64,000 nucleotides of DNA, from the NCBI GenBank assembly GCA_002280855.1, contig NCEU01000008.1, forward strand, positions 248,001 to 312,000. Reading direction: 5' to 3'. The DNA is from Sphingomonadales bacterium 32-65-25 (GTDB lineage Bacteria > Pseudomonadota > Alphaproteobacteria > Sphingomonadales > Sphingomonadaceae). The translations under genes and the position numbers were made by a program. The notes below the pieces were generated by a model. The model had not been told where the DNA came from. It did not search any database and saw only the letters and a list, made by a program, of their open reading frames with translations. Shown piece after piece: positions 37,254 to 46,710 of this stretch (its first letter is position 1; each line of letters starts with the position of its first letter).

Positions 37254-38293
37254 GCCAGCGCCAGCAGGGCGTCGCGGGCGGCGGCCCATTCGGCCACCGG
37301 GGTGGAATCGCCCGGCCCCATCCACGCCATGGCGGCAGCAAGGCGCGTCGCGGCGGCGTCGCTCATCACCGGGGCGGCCTCGACGATGCTGCGCATCTCG
37401 TTGAAATCGCCGGAGCAATGCAGGGTGATATCGCAGCCGGCATCGAGGCTGGCCAGCGCACGGGCACCGAAATCCTGCAACGCGTTGCTGCCCGGCGGGT
37501 GGCCGCCCGATTGTGGGTTGCCGAGGGCGTGCATGCCCAGATCGTCGGACATCAACAGGCCACCAAAGCTGATATCATTGCGAATGAAATCAATCACATC
37601 CGGCGACAGCGTGGCGCAGCGATTGGCGTCCAGCGCGGTGTAGGTGATATGGGCGGTCATCGCCATTGGCGCATCGGCGAGGCGGCGGAACGGTTCGAAA
37701 TCGCGCTCCAGTTCGGCGCGGGTGGCGGTGACGACGGGCAGTTCGAGGTGGCTGTCCGCCCGGGCGCGGCCGTGGCCGGGGATATGCTTGACGACGCCGC
37801 AGATACCGCCGGCCTTGAAACCGTCGAGCACCGCCTTGCCCAGCGCGGAGACCACCATCGGTTCGGCGCCGAAGCTGCGATCGCCAATGATATCATGGCC
37901 TTGCAGGTCGCGCACGTCGAGCAGTGGCAGGCAATCGACGTTGATGCCGAGGTCCTTCAGCAGCGCCGCCAGCGCCAGTGCGTTCAACCGGCAGGCCTCG
38001 ATCGCGGTGATCGGCGCCTTGTCGTAGAGCAGACCGAAGCGTTCGCCAGTCGGGAACTCCGGCCAGTGCGGTGGGCGCAGCCGGGCGACGCGGCCGCCTT
38101 CCTGATCAATCAGGATCGGCACATCGCGGCCGGCCAGATCGCGCAAACTTTGGGTGAGCGCCCGCACCTGATCGGGCGAATCCACGTTTCTTTTGAACAG
38201 GATATAGCCAGCCGGATTGCTGCTGCGGAACAGCGCGCGCTCGTCATCATTCAGGGCAAGGCCGGCGAGCCCGAGGAAAAGCGGCTGCATCAC
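37250..38293 (-). CDS. nagZ: Beta-N-acetylhexosaminidase NagZ
   Basis: A 347-residue family 3 glycoside hydrolase that removes N-acetylglucosamine from muropeptides during cell-wall recycling in the cytosol. The signature KHIPGHGRARADSHLELP carries the catalytic His/Asp; the catalytic Asp of the nucleophile region is in LLMSDDLGMHAL. It overlaps the SPOR gene by four bases (ATGA). Length is normal. Confidence 0.93.
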   Translation of the reverse strand: MMQPLFLGLAGLALNDDERALFRSSNPAGYILFKRNVDSPDQVRALTQSLRDLAGRDVPILIDQEGGRVARLRPPHWPEFPTGERFGLLYDKAPITAIEACRLNALALAALLKDLGINVDCLPLLDVRDLQGHDIIGDRSFGAEPMVVSALGKAVLDGFKAGGICGVVKHIPGHGRARADSHLELPVVTATRAELERDFEPFRRLADAPMAMTAHITYTALDANRCATLSPDVIDFIRNDISFGGLLMSDDLGMHALGNPQSGGHPPGSNALQDFGARALASLDAGCDITLHCSGDFNEMRSIVEAAPVMSDAAATRLAAAMAWMGPGDSTPVAEWAAARDALLALA

Positions 38294-39132
38294 TTCCTCA
38301 CCTCGCAGGCGCCCTTGACTGCCAGAATGGCCTTGCAGGCGGCATCGGAATCAGCGGTCGTGCCGCGCACCCGCCACATCGTCTTGCCGCTGGACGAGGT
38401 CAGTTTCTGGATCTGCTTGCCTGTCAGCTTGGCCTTGCCGGATACCCGGGCCCATTCCTCTTCGGCCTTGGCCTCGCTCGAAAAGGCACCGATCTGCACC
38501 GTCTTGCTGCCGGTGGCTGCCGGCGCGGTGACGGGCGCTGGCGGTTTGGGGGCGGCGACTGGCGGCTTGCTGGCGGGCGCTGGCGGCACCGCAACGGGCT
38601 TGGCTGGCACTGGCTTCACGGCCACGGGCGCCGGCTGCGGCACTGCGGGTTTCGCCAGCGGGCGGGCGGGTGCCGTGGCGGTCGGCCCGGCCGGCATCAC
38701 CTGCACCTGCACCGGCTGGCCAGCTGGCGCGGCGGGCGGCGGTGTTGCGCTGCCCGGCGGCAGCAGATCACGCGGCCGGCCCAGCGGCTCTTCGGGCAGG
38801 GCGCCCATGTCAATCACTGCACCCGGATTCTCGCCGCGCACGGCTTCATGGATCACCTCGCCGTCGCCCTGCACATCCATGCCCTGGCGATCAGCGGGCG
38901 GCACCTTGTAGGGGCCGGCATCGGCTTCGATCAGCGGTGCCTGATCGGCTTCCATATAACCCTGGGACGAGCCGCCATCGCGCCGGCCGAGCAGCATCAG
39001 CAGCGCCACCGCCGCCACCGCGCCCAGCGCCAGCACGGCGATGACGATGTTGAGCAGCGGGCGCTTCTTTGGCGCGGCCCGCAGCGGCGCCGCTTCAGCC
39101 AGCCATGGGGCGTCTTCGTCCCGTTGCGCCAT
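38290..39132 (-). CDS. SPOR-domain membrane protein
   Basis: A 280-residue protein with a short cytosolic N terminus, one membrane helix at about residues 24-44 (LLNIVIAVLALGAVAAVALLM), a long Pro/Ala-rich periplasmic linker (about 100-200), and a C-terminal SPOR domain (KTVQIGAFSSEAKAEEEWARV) that binds denuded peptidoglycan at the division site. It overlaps the argS stop (TGATG) and the nagZ start (ATGA), so the operon is tightly coupled. Confidence 0.9.
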   Translation of the reverse strand: MAQRDEDAPWLAEAAPLRAAPKKRPLLNIVIAVLALGAVAAVALLMLLGRRDGGSSQGYMEADQAPLIEADAGPYKVPPADRQGMDVQGDGEVIHEAVRGENPGAVIDMGALPEEPLGRPRDLLPPGSATPPPAAPAGQPVQVQVMPAGPTATAPARPLAKPAVPQPAPVAVKPVPAKPVAVPPAPASKPPVAAPKPPAPVTAPAATGSKTVQIGAFSSEAKAEEEWARVSGKAKLTGKQIQKLTSSSGKTMWRVRGTTADSDAACKAILAVKGACEVRK

Positions 39133-40853
39133 CAGTGCAGCTCCTCGGCAGCGGCCACCCCGATCACCGCCAGGCCGTTCCTGATCACCTGCCCCACCGC
39201 GCGCGCCATGGCCAGTCGCGCTGCGGTCAGATCAGGCCGATCGGCCAGCACAAAGCGACGGGTCGCATCATCATTGCCGGCGTTCCACTGGCTGTGGAAG
39301 GCGGCGGCCAGATCGCCCAGATAAAAGGCGATGCGGTGCGGCTCACGGGCGTCGGCAGCCTGTTCGACGATGCGCGGGAAGTTGGCGGCCATCTTCACGA
39401 CGTTCAGCTCATCGGCGTCGAGCAGCGTCAGGTCCGGTTCCGGCAGGGCCACGCCCGCCTCAAGCACCTTGCGGCCCAGCGAGGCGATGCGGGCATGGGC
39501 GTACTGGACATAGAACACCGGGTTGTCGCGGCTCTGTTCCACCACCTTGGCGAAATCGAAATCCATCATCGATTCCGGCCGCTTGGTGAGCATGACAAAG
39601 CGGACGACATCCTTGCCCACTTCCTCAACCACTTCGCCCAGCGTCACGAAGGTGCCGGCCCGCTTGGACATCTTCACCGGCTCGCCGGCGCGCAGCAGCT
39701 TCACCAGGTTCACGATCTTGATGTCGAGCGGCACGCGGCCATCGGAGAGCGCCTTCACCGCCGCTGTCATCCGCTTCACATAGCCGGCGTGATCGGCGCC
39801 GAAGATGTTGACCAGCGCGTCAAAACCGCGGGTCAGCTTGTCCCAGTGATAGGCGACGTCCCCGGCGAAATAGGTCCAGTTGCCGTTCGATTTCTGCATC
39901 GCCCGGTCCTGGTCGTCGCCGAAATCGGTCGAGCGGAACAGGGTTTGCGGGCGCGGTTCCCAATCGTCGGCGGCTTCACCCTTGGGCTTTTCCAGCACGC
40001 CTTCATAGATCAGGCCCTTGGCCTTCAGCGTGTCGAGTGCTTGCTGCACCTTGGGGCCGAGTGAGGCTTCGGAGAAGAACACCGATTGTTCGATCCCCAG
40101 CAGGGCCAGATCGGCACGGATACGCTCCATCATCAGGGCGACCGTGCGGGTGCGGAACAGCGCCAACCAATCGGCTTCGGGCGCGTTCACATGCGCGTCG
40201 CCGAACTCGGCGGCCAACGCCGCGCCCACCGGCACCAGATAATCGCCGGGGTAGAAGCCTTCCGGGATCTCGATCGTCTCACCCAGCGCCTCGCGATAGC
40301 GCAGGTGGGCGGAACGGGCGAGCGTATCGACCTGGCCGCCGGCATCGTTGATGTAATATTCCTTGGTGACGTCCCAGCCGGCATATTCCAGCAGGCCGGC
40401 CAGGGCATCGCCCACCACCGCACCGCGGCAATGGCCCATGTGCATCGGCCCGGTGGGATTGGCGGAGACATATTCGACGTTGATGCGCTTGGCCTGGCCC
40501 ACGGTGGAGCGGCCATAATCGCTGCCGGCGCCGAGCATGGCGTTGATCTGTGCGTGCCACACGCTGTCGGCCAGCTTCAGGTTGATGAAGCCCGGCCCGG
40601 CCACTTCGGCGGCGGCGATGCCCGGCTTTGTGCGCAGGGCGGCGACCAGCGCTTCGGCCAATGCGCGCGGGTTCATGCCCGCAGGCTTGGCCAGTACCAT
40701 CGCGGCATTGGTGGCCAGATCGCCGTGGCTGGCATCGCGCGGCGGTTCCACCGTGACGTTGGCATGGGACAGGCCGGTGGGCAGGGTGCCAGCGTCGGTC
40801 AGCTCAGCCAGCGCCGCCTTCAGAACGGCGGCATAGTCGGTAAACAGGTTCAC
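39132..40853 (-). CDS. argS: Arginyl-tRNA synthetase
   Basis: A 573-residue class I aminoacyl-tRNA synthetase. The HIGH motif appears as [12 protein letters not shown] and the KMSKS region as [15 protein letters not shown]. The N-terminal additional domain and C-terminal anticodon-binding DALR domain ([14 protein letters not shown] to the end) are present. The start is a GTG at 40853. It leads the argS-SPOR-nagZ-scpA-scpB operon. Confidence 0.95.
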   Translation of the reverse strand: MNLFTDYAAVLKAALAELTDAGTLPTGLSHANVTVEPPRDASHGDLATNAAMVLAKPAGMNPRALAEALVAALRTKPGIAAAEVAGPGFINLKLADSVWHAQINAMLGAGSDYGRSTVGQAKRINVEYVSANPTGPMHMGHCRGAVVGDALAGLLEYAGWDVTKEYYINDAGGQVDTLARSAHLRYREALGETIEIPEGFYPGDYLVPVGAALAAEFGDAHVNAPEADWLALFRTRTVALMMERIRADLALLGIEQSVFFSEASLGPKVQQALDTLKAKGLIYEGVLEKPKGEAADDWEPRPQTLFRSTDFGDDQDRAMQKSNGNWTYFAGDVAYHWDKLTRGFDALVNIFGADHAGYVKRMTAAVKALSDGRVPLDIKIVNLVKLLRAGEPVKMSKRAGTFVTLGEVVEEVGKDVVRFVMLTKRPESMMDFDFAKVVEQSRDNPVFYVQYAHARIASLGRKVLEAGVALPEPDLTLLDADELNVVKMAANFPRIVEQAADAREPHRIAFYLGDLAAAFHSQWNAGNDDATRRFVLADRPDLTAARLAMARAVGQVIRNGLAVIGVAAAEELH

Positions 40854-40946
40854 GAGGGTCTGCTTTGCATGAAGAAACGGGATTTCCCGTTCCCTAACGC
40901 CAAGCAGCGCGTGCGTCTATCAGCTTGGGGTGCAAGCTGGCCCGGT

Positions 40947-41546
40947 TCAGGCGGCGGCGGCGTGCGGCCAGGCGCGCGGGCCGGGGTTGCCGGCGAACTG
41001 TGTGATGCGCAGCTTTTCCTGCGCCACAGTGCGCGATGTGCTGATCACATGATCAACCCCGGCGATGGTGATGGCCAGCGATCCGGCGTCGGTGGTTTCG
41101 ATCAGGCCCTTGGCCTTCAGATACCAGGCGTGGAAATCAAAGGCTTCGGTGGTGCAGCCCAGCATGCGCTGCAGTTCATACTGGCCCACGCCCGGTTCCT
41201 GGGCGCGTTCGCGGCGGCGCTTGTAGAGGTACAGCAGCACTTCGGCATGGACATCGGCATCAGACAGCGCGGTGCGCTCTTCAGCCAGGATGTCATCGTC
41301 AGCGGAAAACGCGAAGCCGGTGTTGCTGCTGTAGAGCGCGTCATAGGCCAGGCGCTTGCCGTGATCCTTGAGCGCGCGATAGGCCTCGATCACCGCATTG
41401 AACATGTCGATGTCGGCGGTTTCCGGATGATCGGGGTGATAGATTTTCGCAAGGTTGCGATAGGCGATTTCCAGCGTGCGGTGATCGCACTCGGGATGAA
41501 CCCGCAGGATCGCATAATAATCAACGAACGGCCGCGCATCGGACAT
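40947..41546 (-). CDS. DnaJ-like J-domain protein
   Basis: A 199-residue protein with an N-terminal J domain (residues 8-70): YYAILRVHPECDHRTLEIAYRNLAKIYHPDHPETAD includes the HPD motif that activates Hsp70 ATPase. The remaining 120 residues are helical and lack the Gly/Phe and zinc-finger parts of classical DnaJ. Such short J proteins probably serve a dedicated Hsp70 task. ATG 41546 follows GGGGGAT; the longer frame starts in AT-rich intergenic DNA. Confidence 0.8.
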   Translation of the reverse strand: MSDARPFVDYYAILRVHPECDHRTLEIAYRNLAKIYHPDHPETADIDMFNAVIEAYRALKDHGKRLAYDALYSSNTGFAFSADDDILAEERTALSDADVHAEVLLYLYKRRRERAQEPGVGQYELQRMLGCTTEAFDFHAWYLKAKGLIETTDAGSLAITIAGVDHVISTSRTVAQEKLRITQFAGNPGPRAWPHAAAA

Positions 41547-41612
41547 CGGAACATCCCCCACCTCGGCGTTGGCCTTACGCAAACACACCAACGCAACAAC
41601 AATAGAAACGCT

Positions 41613-41665
41613 TTGTTAAAGTTTGTCACAAATTTGTCAATGGCAAACCCAATAATAAAGGGTTA
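41613..41665. promoter_or_regulatory. AT-rich divergent promoter region
   Basis: Between the J-protein gene (minus) and the globin-like gene (plus). It contains the 10-base palindrome ACAAATTTGT at 41628-41637, flanked by GTTTGTC and GTCAATGGC, and a TTAACG. A shared promoter and operator is plausible, but no regulator is identified. Confidence 0.4.
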
Positions 41666-41739
41666 ACGCCGGTTCGGCGTTGCTGCCCTCTGCAAAACCG
41701 GCACTTGTGGCCAGCCCGGTCGCAACGCAGCATGGGTTC

Positions 41740-42237
41740 ATGCACCACCGCGCCGCCGTCGAATCCAGCCTGGAACTGGCCGTTGCCCGAATCGGCGATC
41801 CGCAGCCGGCGATCTATGCGCGGCTGTTTGCGCGGCACCCGGCCATGGCAGCCGAATTCTGGCGCGACACCTCGGGCCGCATCCGCGGCGAGATGCTCAA
41901 CCGCAGTTTCGAGATGGTGCTGGATCTGGCCGCTCCCTACGCGCCGGACGGCGGCTGGGGCGGGGCGTTCCTGGGCACCGAGGCCATCACCCACGATGCC
42001 TATGGCATTCCGCGCGCCGTGTTTGGCGATTTCCTGCCCATCGTTGCCGCCGTGATCCGCGATGGCTGCGGCGAAGGCTTCACGCCGGCCATGGCGGCGG
42101 CGTGGGATGTGGTGCTGGATCGCGCCGCCCAGACACTGGCCGCCCTGCCCGGCAGCAGCAATGAAGCGCGGGTGATCGATGTGGATGATGTGCTGCCGCC
42201 GGTGGGGGAGCGCGGGCTGCCCTTCCCGATGCGCTGA
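41740..42237 (+). CDS. Globin-like protein
   Basis: A 165-residue helical protein resembling small bacterial globins: PAIYARLFARHPAMAAEFWRD at the start, RGEMLNRSFEMVLDL, and THDAYGIPRAVFGDF in which the His would be the proximal heme ligand, then AAAWDVVLDRAAQ. The first ATG is at 41740, preceded only by weak ribosome-site sequence; a TTG at 41680 is an alternative. The heme-binding role is inferred from the motif pattern. It lies just before the AqpS-like channel gene on the same strand. Confidence 0.65.
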   Translation: MHHRAAVESSLELAVARIGDPQPAIYARLFARHPAMAAEFWRDTSGRIRGEMLNRSFEMVLDLAAPYAPDGGWGGAFLGTEAITHDAYGIPRAVFGDFLPIVAAVIRDGCGEGFTPAMAAAWDVVLDRAAQTLAALPGSSNEARVIDVDDVLPPVGERGLPFPMR

Positions 42238-42302
42238 GCACGGCTGTTGACAGCCGCGCCAGCGCCCCGATGATGGCGCCAACAACAAGGCCGGGGGGCA
42301 GC

Positions 42303-42953
42303 ATGCGGGCGATATTGGTGGGCGAGGCACTGGGCAGTTTCCTGCTGTTTGCCTGCGTGGTGGGTTCGGGCGTGATGGCGGAGCGGCTGGCCGGCGGCAA
42401 TGTCGCGGTGGCGCTGATCGGCAATGTCGGGGCGATCGCCGCGATGCTGTATGTGCTGATCGCCATGCTGGGGCCGATATCGGGCGCGCATTTCAACCCG
42501 GCCGTCACCATCGTCACACGGTTGCGCGGCGAAGGCACCTGGGCCAGCGGCGCGGCGATGATGGCGGTGCAGCTGGTGGCCGGCATTGCCGGCGTGTGGT
42601 GCGCGCACGCCATGTTCGATCTGCCGATCCTGCAGTTTTCCGGCCATGTGCGCGACGGCGCCGGGCAATGGCTGGGCGAGTTTATCGCCACCTTCGGCCT
42701 GCTGCTCACCGTGCTGCTCACCGGGCGGCATCGCCCGGAAGCGGTGCCGGCCTGCGTGGCGCTTTATATCACGGCGGCCTGCTGGTTCACGTCGTCAACC
42801 AGCTTCGCCAATCCAACGCTCACCTTTGCGCGCAGCCTGACCGATACGTTCGATGGCATCGCGCCGACCAGCGTGCCGGCGTTCGTGGCCGCGCAACTGG
42901 CGGGGGCGCTGTGCGCGCACTGGGTTGATCGGGCGATGCATCCGGCGCCCTGA
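42303..42953 (+). CDS. MIP-family channel, AqpS-like
   Basis: A 216-residue aquaporin-family protein with six membrane segments and GGGGGGC before the ATG. The first pore box is HFNPAVTIVTRL; the second is SFANPTLTFARS, i.e. NPT rather than NPA. SFANP.LTFARSLTDTFDGI is the arrangement found in AqpS-type channels associated with arsenic resistance. No ars genes are in the window. Water, glycerol or metalloid permeation is not distinguishable from sequence alone. Confidence 0.85.
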   Translation: MRAILVGEALGSFLLFACVVGSGVMAERLAGGNVAVALIGNVGAIAAMLYVLIAMLGPISGAHFNPAVTIVTRLRGEGTWASGAAMMAVQLVAGIAGVWCAHAMFDLPILQFSGHVRDGAGQWLGEFIATFGLLLTVLLTGRHRPEAVPACVALYITAACWFTSSTSFANPTLTFARSLTDTFDGIAPTSVPAFVAAQLAGALCAHWVDRAMHPAP

Positions 42954-42964
42954 ACCAAGCTGGT

Positions 42965-43141
42965 TCAGGCCGGCAGGCGCTTGTCGCGTTCAACCTGGGC
43001 GGCGATTTCCTTGTCGGCCAGCGTTTGCCAGGCGGCCTGGGCACGCAGGAACATCACGCGTTGATTGTCCAGCACGGCATCCGCGGCGTTGCGGGCGCAT
43101 TGTTCGATTTGGGTGGAGTAGAACAGGCTGGTGGCGCGCAT
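42965..43141 (-). CDS. Small helical protein of unknown function
   Basis: A 58-residue protein (MRATSLFYSTQIEQCARNAADAVLDNQRV...). The ATG at 43141 has AAAGGA seven bases upstream. The composition (Gln, Ala, charged) suggests a single amphipathic helix. The open frame extends upstream but lacks a ribosome site. It follows another tiny gene on the same strand by 53 bases and may be co-expressed with it. Confidence 0.6.
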   Translation of the reverse strand: MRATSLFYSTQIEQCARNAADAVLDNQRVMFLRAQAAWQTLADKEIAAQVERDKRLPA

Positions 43142-43194
43142 GCTGTGATCCTTTGCGGGACCGGCCAGAGCGGGGTGGCGGGCCGGGTGGCTGG

Positions 43195-43341
43195 TCAACC
43201 CAGCTGATCGAGCACCAGCTGGCGCAGTTCGCTGCGGGTGAGGACGGGTGAACGGCGATATTCGCGGTTGCCGTAATGCGGGGTGAGCGTGCGGCGCACA
43301 GTTTGCGCGCGGCTTGTGTTTTCAATCGTGGGTATGGTCAT
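43195..43341 (-). CDS. Very small protein (48 residues)
   Basis: An open frame of 48 codons starting ATG ACC ATA with CAGGA six bases before it. The predicted product MTIPTIENTSRAQTVRRT... is basic, with a C-terminal helix (SELRQLVLDQLG). It lies in the same orientation just upstream of the 58-residue protein gene. It is below usual gene-finding cutoffs, and the strong ribosome site is the main support. Confidence 0.5.
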   Translation of the reverse strand: MTIPTIENTSRAQTVRRTLTPHYGNREYRRSPVLTRSELRQLVLDQLG

Positions 43342-43474
43342 CAAAGTCCTGGCGCAGTTGGGCGCCCATTATGCTGTCGTGATTGGGTGGTGTGAACAGG
43401 AAGGCAGCAACCCTGCGCGGGTGTTTTCCGGCCCGAAGGCTGGAACGACCGCCGCGCAGGGGCGCCTCGAAGGG

Positions 43475-43499
43475 CGGGCAGCAGCCTTGCGGCGCTGCC
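43475..43499 (-). terminator. Possible weak terminator downstream of cspA
   Basis: GGGCAGCAGCC pairs imperfectly with GGCGCTGCCC around TTGC. The stem is GC-rich but no T-run follows on the minus strand, so termination is only possible. Confidence 0.35.
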
Positions 43500-43512
43500 C
43501 TGCCCCTGCCGC

Positions 43513-43719
43513 TTACGCAGCTTCGAGGTTGACAGCCGAGGTCTTGCCGCGGCGATCGGTTTCCAGTTCGTACTTGACGCGCTGGTCCTTGTTCAGGGTG
43601 CTCATGCCGGCGCGCTCGACGGCGCTGATGTGGACGAAGTTGTCATCGCCACCATTTTCCGGCGAGATGAAACCATAGCCCTTGTCGGCATTGAAGAATT
43701 TGACGGTTCCGGTGATCAT
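43513..43719 (-). CDS. cspA: Cold-shock protein (CspA family)
   Basis: A 68-residue single OB-fold RNA-binding protein. The RNP1 motif is KGYGFI and RNP2 is NFVHI (both with the usual aromatics). It unwinds mRNA structure at low temperature or in general growth. The region upstream (43720-43900) is a long leader with A-rich and hairpin-forming segments, as expected for csp genes, although no defined cold box could be shown. Confidence 0.94.
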   Translation of the reverse strand: MITGTVKFFNADKGYGFISPENGGDDNFVHISAVERAGMSTLNKDQRVKYELETDRRGKTSAVNLEAA

Positions 43720-43945
43720 GAGATGTTTTCCTTTCGCGAAAACAAGAAACCCAGCCGCAAATGCACGGCTGGAGCTGGTAGCGCGAGAAAGGAAGAGGAG
43801 CCGATTTTAACGAGTCGATTTCCGTCGCAGGCGACGATTAGCAACGCTCATGTGGGCGTGATTTAGGGGAAAGTCAAGGAAAGCCCGGATCATCATGGTC
43901 TGGTGCCTGTACTGATTGGCGGATTGCCGGGCTTTTCAACACCGA

Positions 43946-44863
43946 TCAGGGCAGAACTTCGGCCGTTGTGGCCACGCCGCCGCGCATCACGGTCACGCTT
44001 TGGCGCGGCCGTTGCGTGGTGGCGCCCGGGCGGGGCGCTGCGGCGGGTGTGCTGCCGGGTTTGCGCACCAGTCTTGTGGTGGTGCCATCGTTCAGGTCGC
44101 TCACCTGCAGGCTTTGCAGGCGCACCCGCGCTTGGTTGCCGAACGGACGCAGGGCCAGCCTGATCTCGCCGGTGGCCATGGCGAGCGGGAGTTTCTGCGC
44201 CTGCAACGGGTTCACTTCAACTGTCACGGTCTTCACCACGCCGGGCTTTTCGCGGGCAATGTTCATGTCGCTGCCCACGGCCAGCACGCGGATGTTCTGT
44301 GCCAGCAGATCGGCATAGGGCATGGCTTCATCGGGCTGGCGGATCAGGAACAGGTCCACCCGATCGCCGGGGAACACCAGCCCCGAAACGCCGGCCACCT
44401 CGTTCACCGACACCGCCAGCGCGCGCATGGTGGGGCCAAGAAGCGGCGCGGTCGAAAGCCGGGTGGCGCCAGCCACCAGCGCGGCCTCGATCACGATCTC
44501 ATTGGCCGTAATGGGGCGCAGCGCGGTGCGGCCCTGGCCCAGGATCAACGGATCGATGCGCGCGAAATGCCCCTTGGGACGCTGCTGGGCCGGCACATCA
44601 ACCAGCTTGAGCTTGTCCGGCGTCAGCCTCTCGCCAAAGCCGATGGGCACCGCGGCCACCACGGCCGGTGCCATTGCAATCGCGGATTTTGCGGCGCCGC
44701 GGCCGGGTCCGTGCGGCAGCCAGCGGGCCAGCATCATCGCCACCAGCAGCAGCGCACTGCCGGCAATCAGCATCCAGCGCGAGCGTTGCTGCACCCGGCC
44801 GTTGCGGTCATCCCGCCCCCGCCAGGCTGGCACGCGGCGCGGCACGCGATCCTCCACCCCCAT
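43946..44863 (-). CDS. cpaB: Flp pilus assembly protein CpaB/RcpC
   Basis: A 305-residue protein with an N-terminal membrane anchor (about residues 31-48), a SAF domain (VPIGFGERLTPDKLKLVDVP and IVIEAALVAGA) and the RcpC/CpaB core (MRALAVSVNEVAGVSGLVFPGDRVDLFLIR). It stabilises the CpaC secretin in Flp/Tad pili. It begins with an excellent GGAGG site. No other cpa/tad genes are present, so it is an orphan here; the other pilus genes may be elsewhere. Confidence 0.87.
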   Translation of the reverse strand: MGVEDRVPRRVPAWRGRDDRNGRVQQRSRWMLIAGSALLLVAMMLARWLPHGPGRGAAKSAIAMAPAVVAAVPIGFGERLTPDKLKLVDVPAQQRPKGHFARIDPLILGQGRTALRPITANEIVIEAALVAGATRLSTAPLLGPTMRALAVSVNEVAGVSGLVFPGDRVDLFLIRQPDEAMPYADLLAQNIRVLAVGSDMNIAREKPGVVKTVTVEVNPLQAQKLPLAMATGEIRLALRPFGNQARVRLQSLQVSDLNDGTTTRLVRKPGSTPAAAPRPGATTQRPRQSVTVMRGGVATTAEVLP

Positions 44864-44911
44864 TCTGCCACCTCCATCCGGAGGGAGTAACGGGCGGGTG
44901 TGGGCGCGGCT

Positions 44912-46654
44912 TTAGGCGGCCGCCAGCCCGTCTTCCGGGATCGCATAGAGCAAGGCTGCGCCGCGCATGGCGCTAGCGGAGAGTGCCTGCACCTGCGGCA
45001 GCAGTTGTTCGGCGAAGAAGCGGGCGGTGGCGCGCTTTGCGGCGGCGAACTGCGGATCGGGGTGGGCGCGCGATGCCAGCGCCTGTTTGGCGAGCAGCCA
45101 GCCGCCGAGCGTGAGGCCCATGAGGCGCAGATAGGGCGTGGCGCCGGCGGCGACATCGTCCGGGTTGTTGGCGCCGGCGAGCCAGACCGAGCTGGTCTGC
45201 GCGGAATCGAGCGCGTCCTGCAGCCAGGGCGTGATCAGCTTGAGTTCCTCGTCCTCATCCAGATCGGACAGGGTGGCGCGGACTTCGCCGAGCAGGTCCT
45301 TCCAGTGTTGGCCGCCATCCATGCCCAGCTTGCGGCCGACAAGGTCCATGGCCTGGATGCCGTTGGTGCCTTCATAGATCGGGGCGATACGGGCATCGCG
45401 CAGATACTGCGCCGCGCCCGTCTCCTCGACATAGCCCATGCCGCCGAACACCTGCACGCCAAGGCTGGCGACCTCGACACCGATATCGGTGGCCCAGCTC
45501 TTGGAGATGGGGGTGAGCAGATCGGCGAGGCCTTGCCCGGCCTTATCGCCGGCGTGCGCCCGATCGACGGCGGCGGCGTTCAGATACACCAGCGCGCGGC
45601 TGGCTTCGGTCAGCGCGCGCATGGTCATGATGGTGCGGCGCACGTCGGCATGTTCGATGATGCGCACCGCCGCTGGCCCGCCGCCGAATTTCGCGCTCTG
45701 CACGCGGGTGCGGGCATAATCCAGCGCGTGCTGCATGGCGCCTTCGGCAATGGCGACGCCCTGCAGGCCCACCTGCACGCGGGCGTTGTTCATCATGGTG
45801 AACATGGCGCGCATGCCGCCACCTTCCTTTCCGACCATCCAGCCGATGCACTGGTCGTGATCGCCGAAACTCATCGTGCAGGTGGGGGAGGCGTGGATGC
45901 CGAGCTTGTGTTCAAGGCCGACGCATTTCAGATCGTTGCGGGTGCCGTCGGGCAGGAATTTCGGCACCAGGAACAGGCTGATGCCCTTGGTTCCGGCCGG
46001 GCTGTCCGGCGTGCGGGCGAGGACGAGGTGGACGATATTCTGGGCCGCGTCATGTTCGCCCCAGGTGATGAAGATCTTGGTGCCCTTGATGCGCCAACTG
46101 CCATCCGGGTTGGGCTCGGCGCGGGATTTCAGCGCGCCGACGTCGCTGCCAGCGGTCGGCTCGGTGAGGTTCATCGTGCCGGTCCACTCGCCGGTGACGA
46201 GCTTGGAGAGGTAACGCTCCTGCAGTTCCGGGCTGGCGTGGGCGGCGAGCGCCTCGATGGCGCCCTGGGACAGCATCATGCACAGCGCGAAGGCCATGTT
46301 GGCGGAGGTGAGCTGTTCCTGCACGGCGACCGCGACTGCGAAGGGCAGGCCCTGGCCACCGTGGGAATCTGGCACGCCAAGCCCCGCCCAGCCGGCCTGC
46401 ACATATTGGCTGTAAGCCTCCCCGAAGCCGGCGGGCAGCGTCACCACGCCGTCGTTCAGTTTCGCGTGGGCCTTGTCGCCTGACTTGTTGAGCGGCGCGA
46501 AGACGTTGGCGGCCAGCTTGCCGGATTCGGCCAGGATCGCGTCCACCATGTCGGGCGTGGCGTTGGCATAGGCCGGCAGCGCGGCGAGGCCGGGCAGATC
46601 GGCGATCACGTCGAGCACGAAACGCTGTTCGGTGGTGGGGGCGGTGTAGGGCAT
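44912..46654 (-). CDS. Acyl-CoA dehydrogenase with C-terminal extension
   Basis: A 580-residue flavoprotein of the long acyl-CoA dehydrogenase subfamily (similar to 3-methylmercaptopropionyl-CoA dehydrogenase DmdC and phenylacetate-type relatives). Motifs: MNLTEPTAGSDVGAL, IKGTKIFITWGEHD, and the C-terminal FGGMGYVEETGAAQYLRDARI plus an extra helical domain after residue 470. The start is at ATG 46654; the frame upstream overlaps the Sua5 gene. Substrate is not known; DMSP degradation cannot be assumed. Confidence 0.9.
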   Translation of the reverse strand: MPYTAPTTEQRFVLDVIADLPGLAALPAYANATPDMVDAILAESGKLAANVFAPLNKSGDKAHAKLNDGVVTLPAGFGEAYSQYVQAGWAGLGVPDSHGGQGLPFAVAVAVQEQLTSANMAFALCMMLSQGAIEALAAHASPELQERYLSKLVTGEWTGTMNLTEPTAGSDVGALKSRAEPNPDGSWRIKGTKIFITWGEHDAAQNIVHLVLARTPDSPAGTKGISLFLVPKFLPDGTRNDLKCVGLEHKLGIHASPTCTMSFGDHDQCIGWMVGKEGGGMRAMFTMMNNARVQVGLQGVAIAEGAMQHALDYARTRVQSAKFGGGPAAVRIIEHADVRRTIMTMRALTEASRALVYLNAAAVDRAHAGDKAGQGLADLLTPISKSWATDIGVEVASLGVQVFGGMGYVEETGAAQYLRDARIAPIYEGTNGIQAMDLVGRKLGMDGGQHWKDLLGEVRATLSDLDEDEELKLITPWLQDALDSAQTSSVWLAGANNPDDVAAGATPYLRLMGLTLGGWLLAKQALASRAHPDPQFAAAKRATARFFAEQLLPQVQALSASAMRGAALLYAIPEDGLAAA

Positions 46655-46710
46655 GGCCAGAGTTCCGTGCTGTTTCCGTTTTCGGTTCTGCACCGGTATA
46701 GACGCGCACA

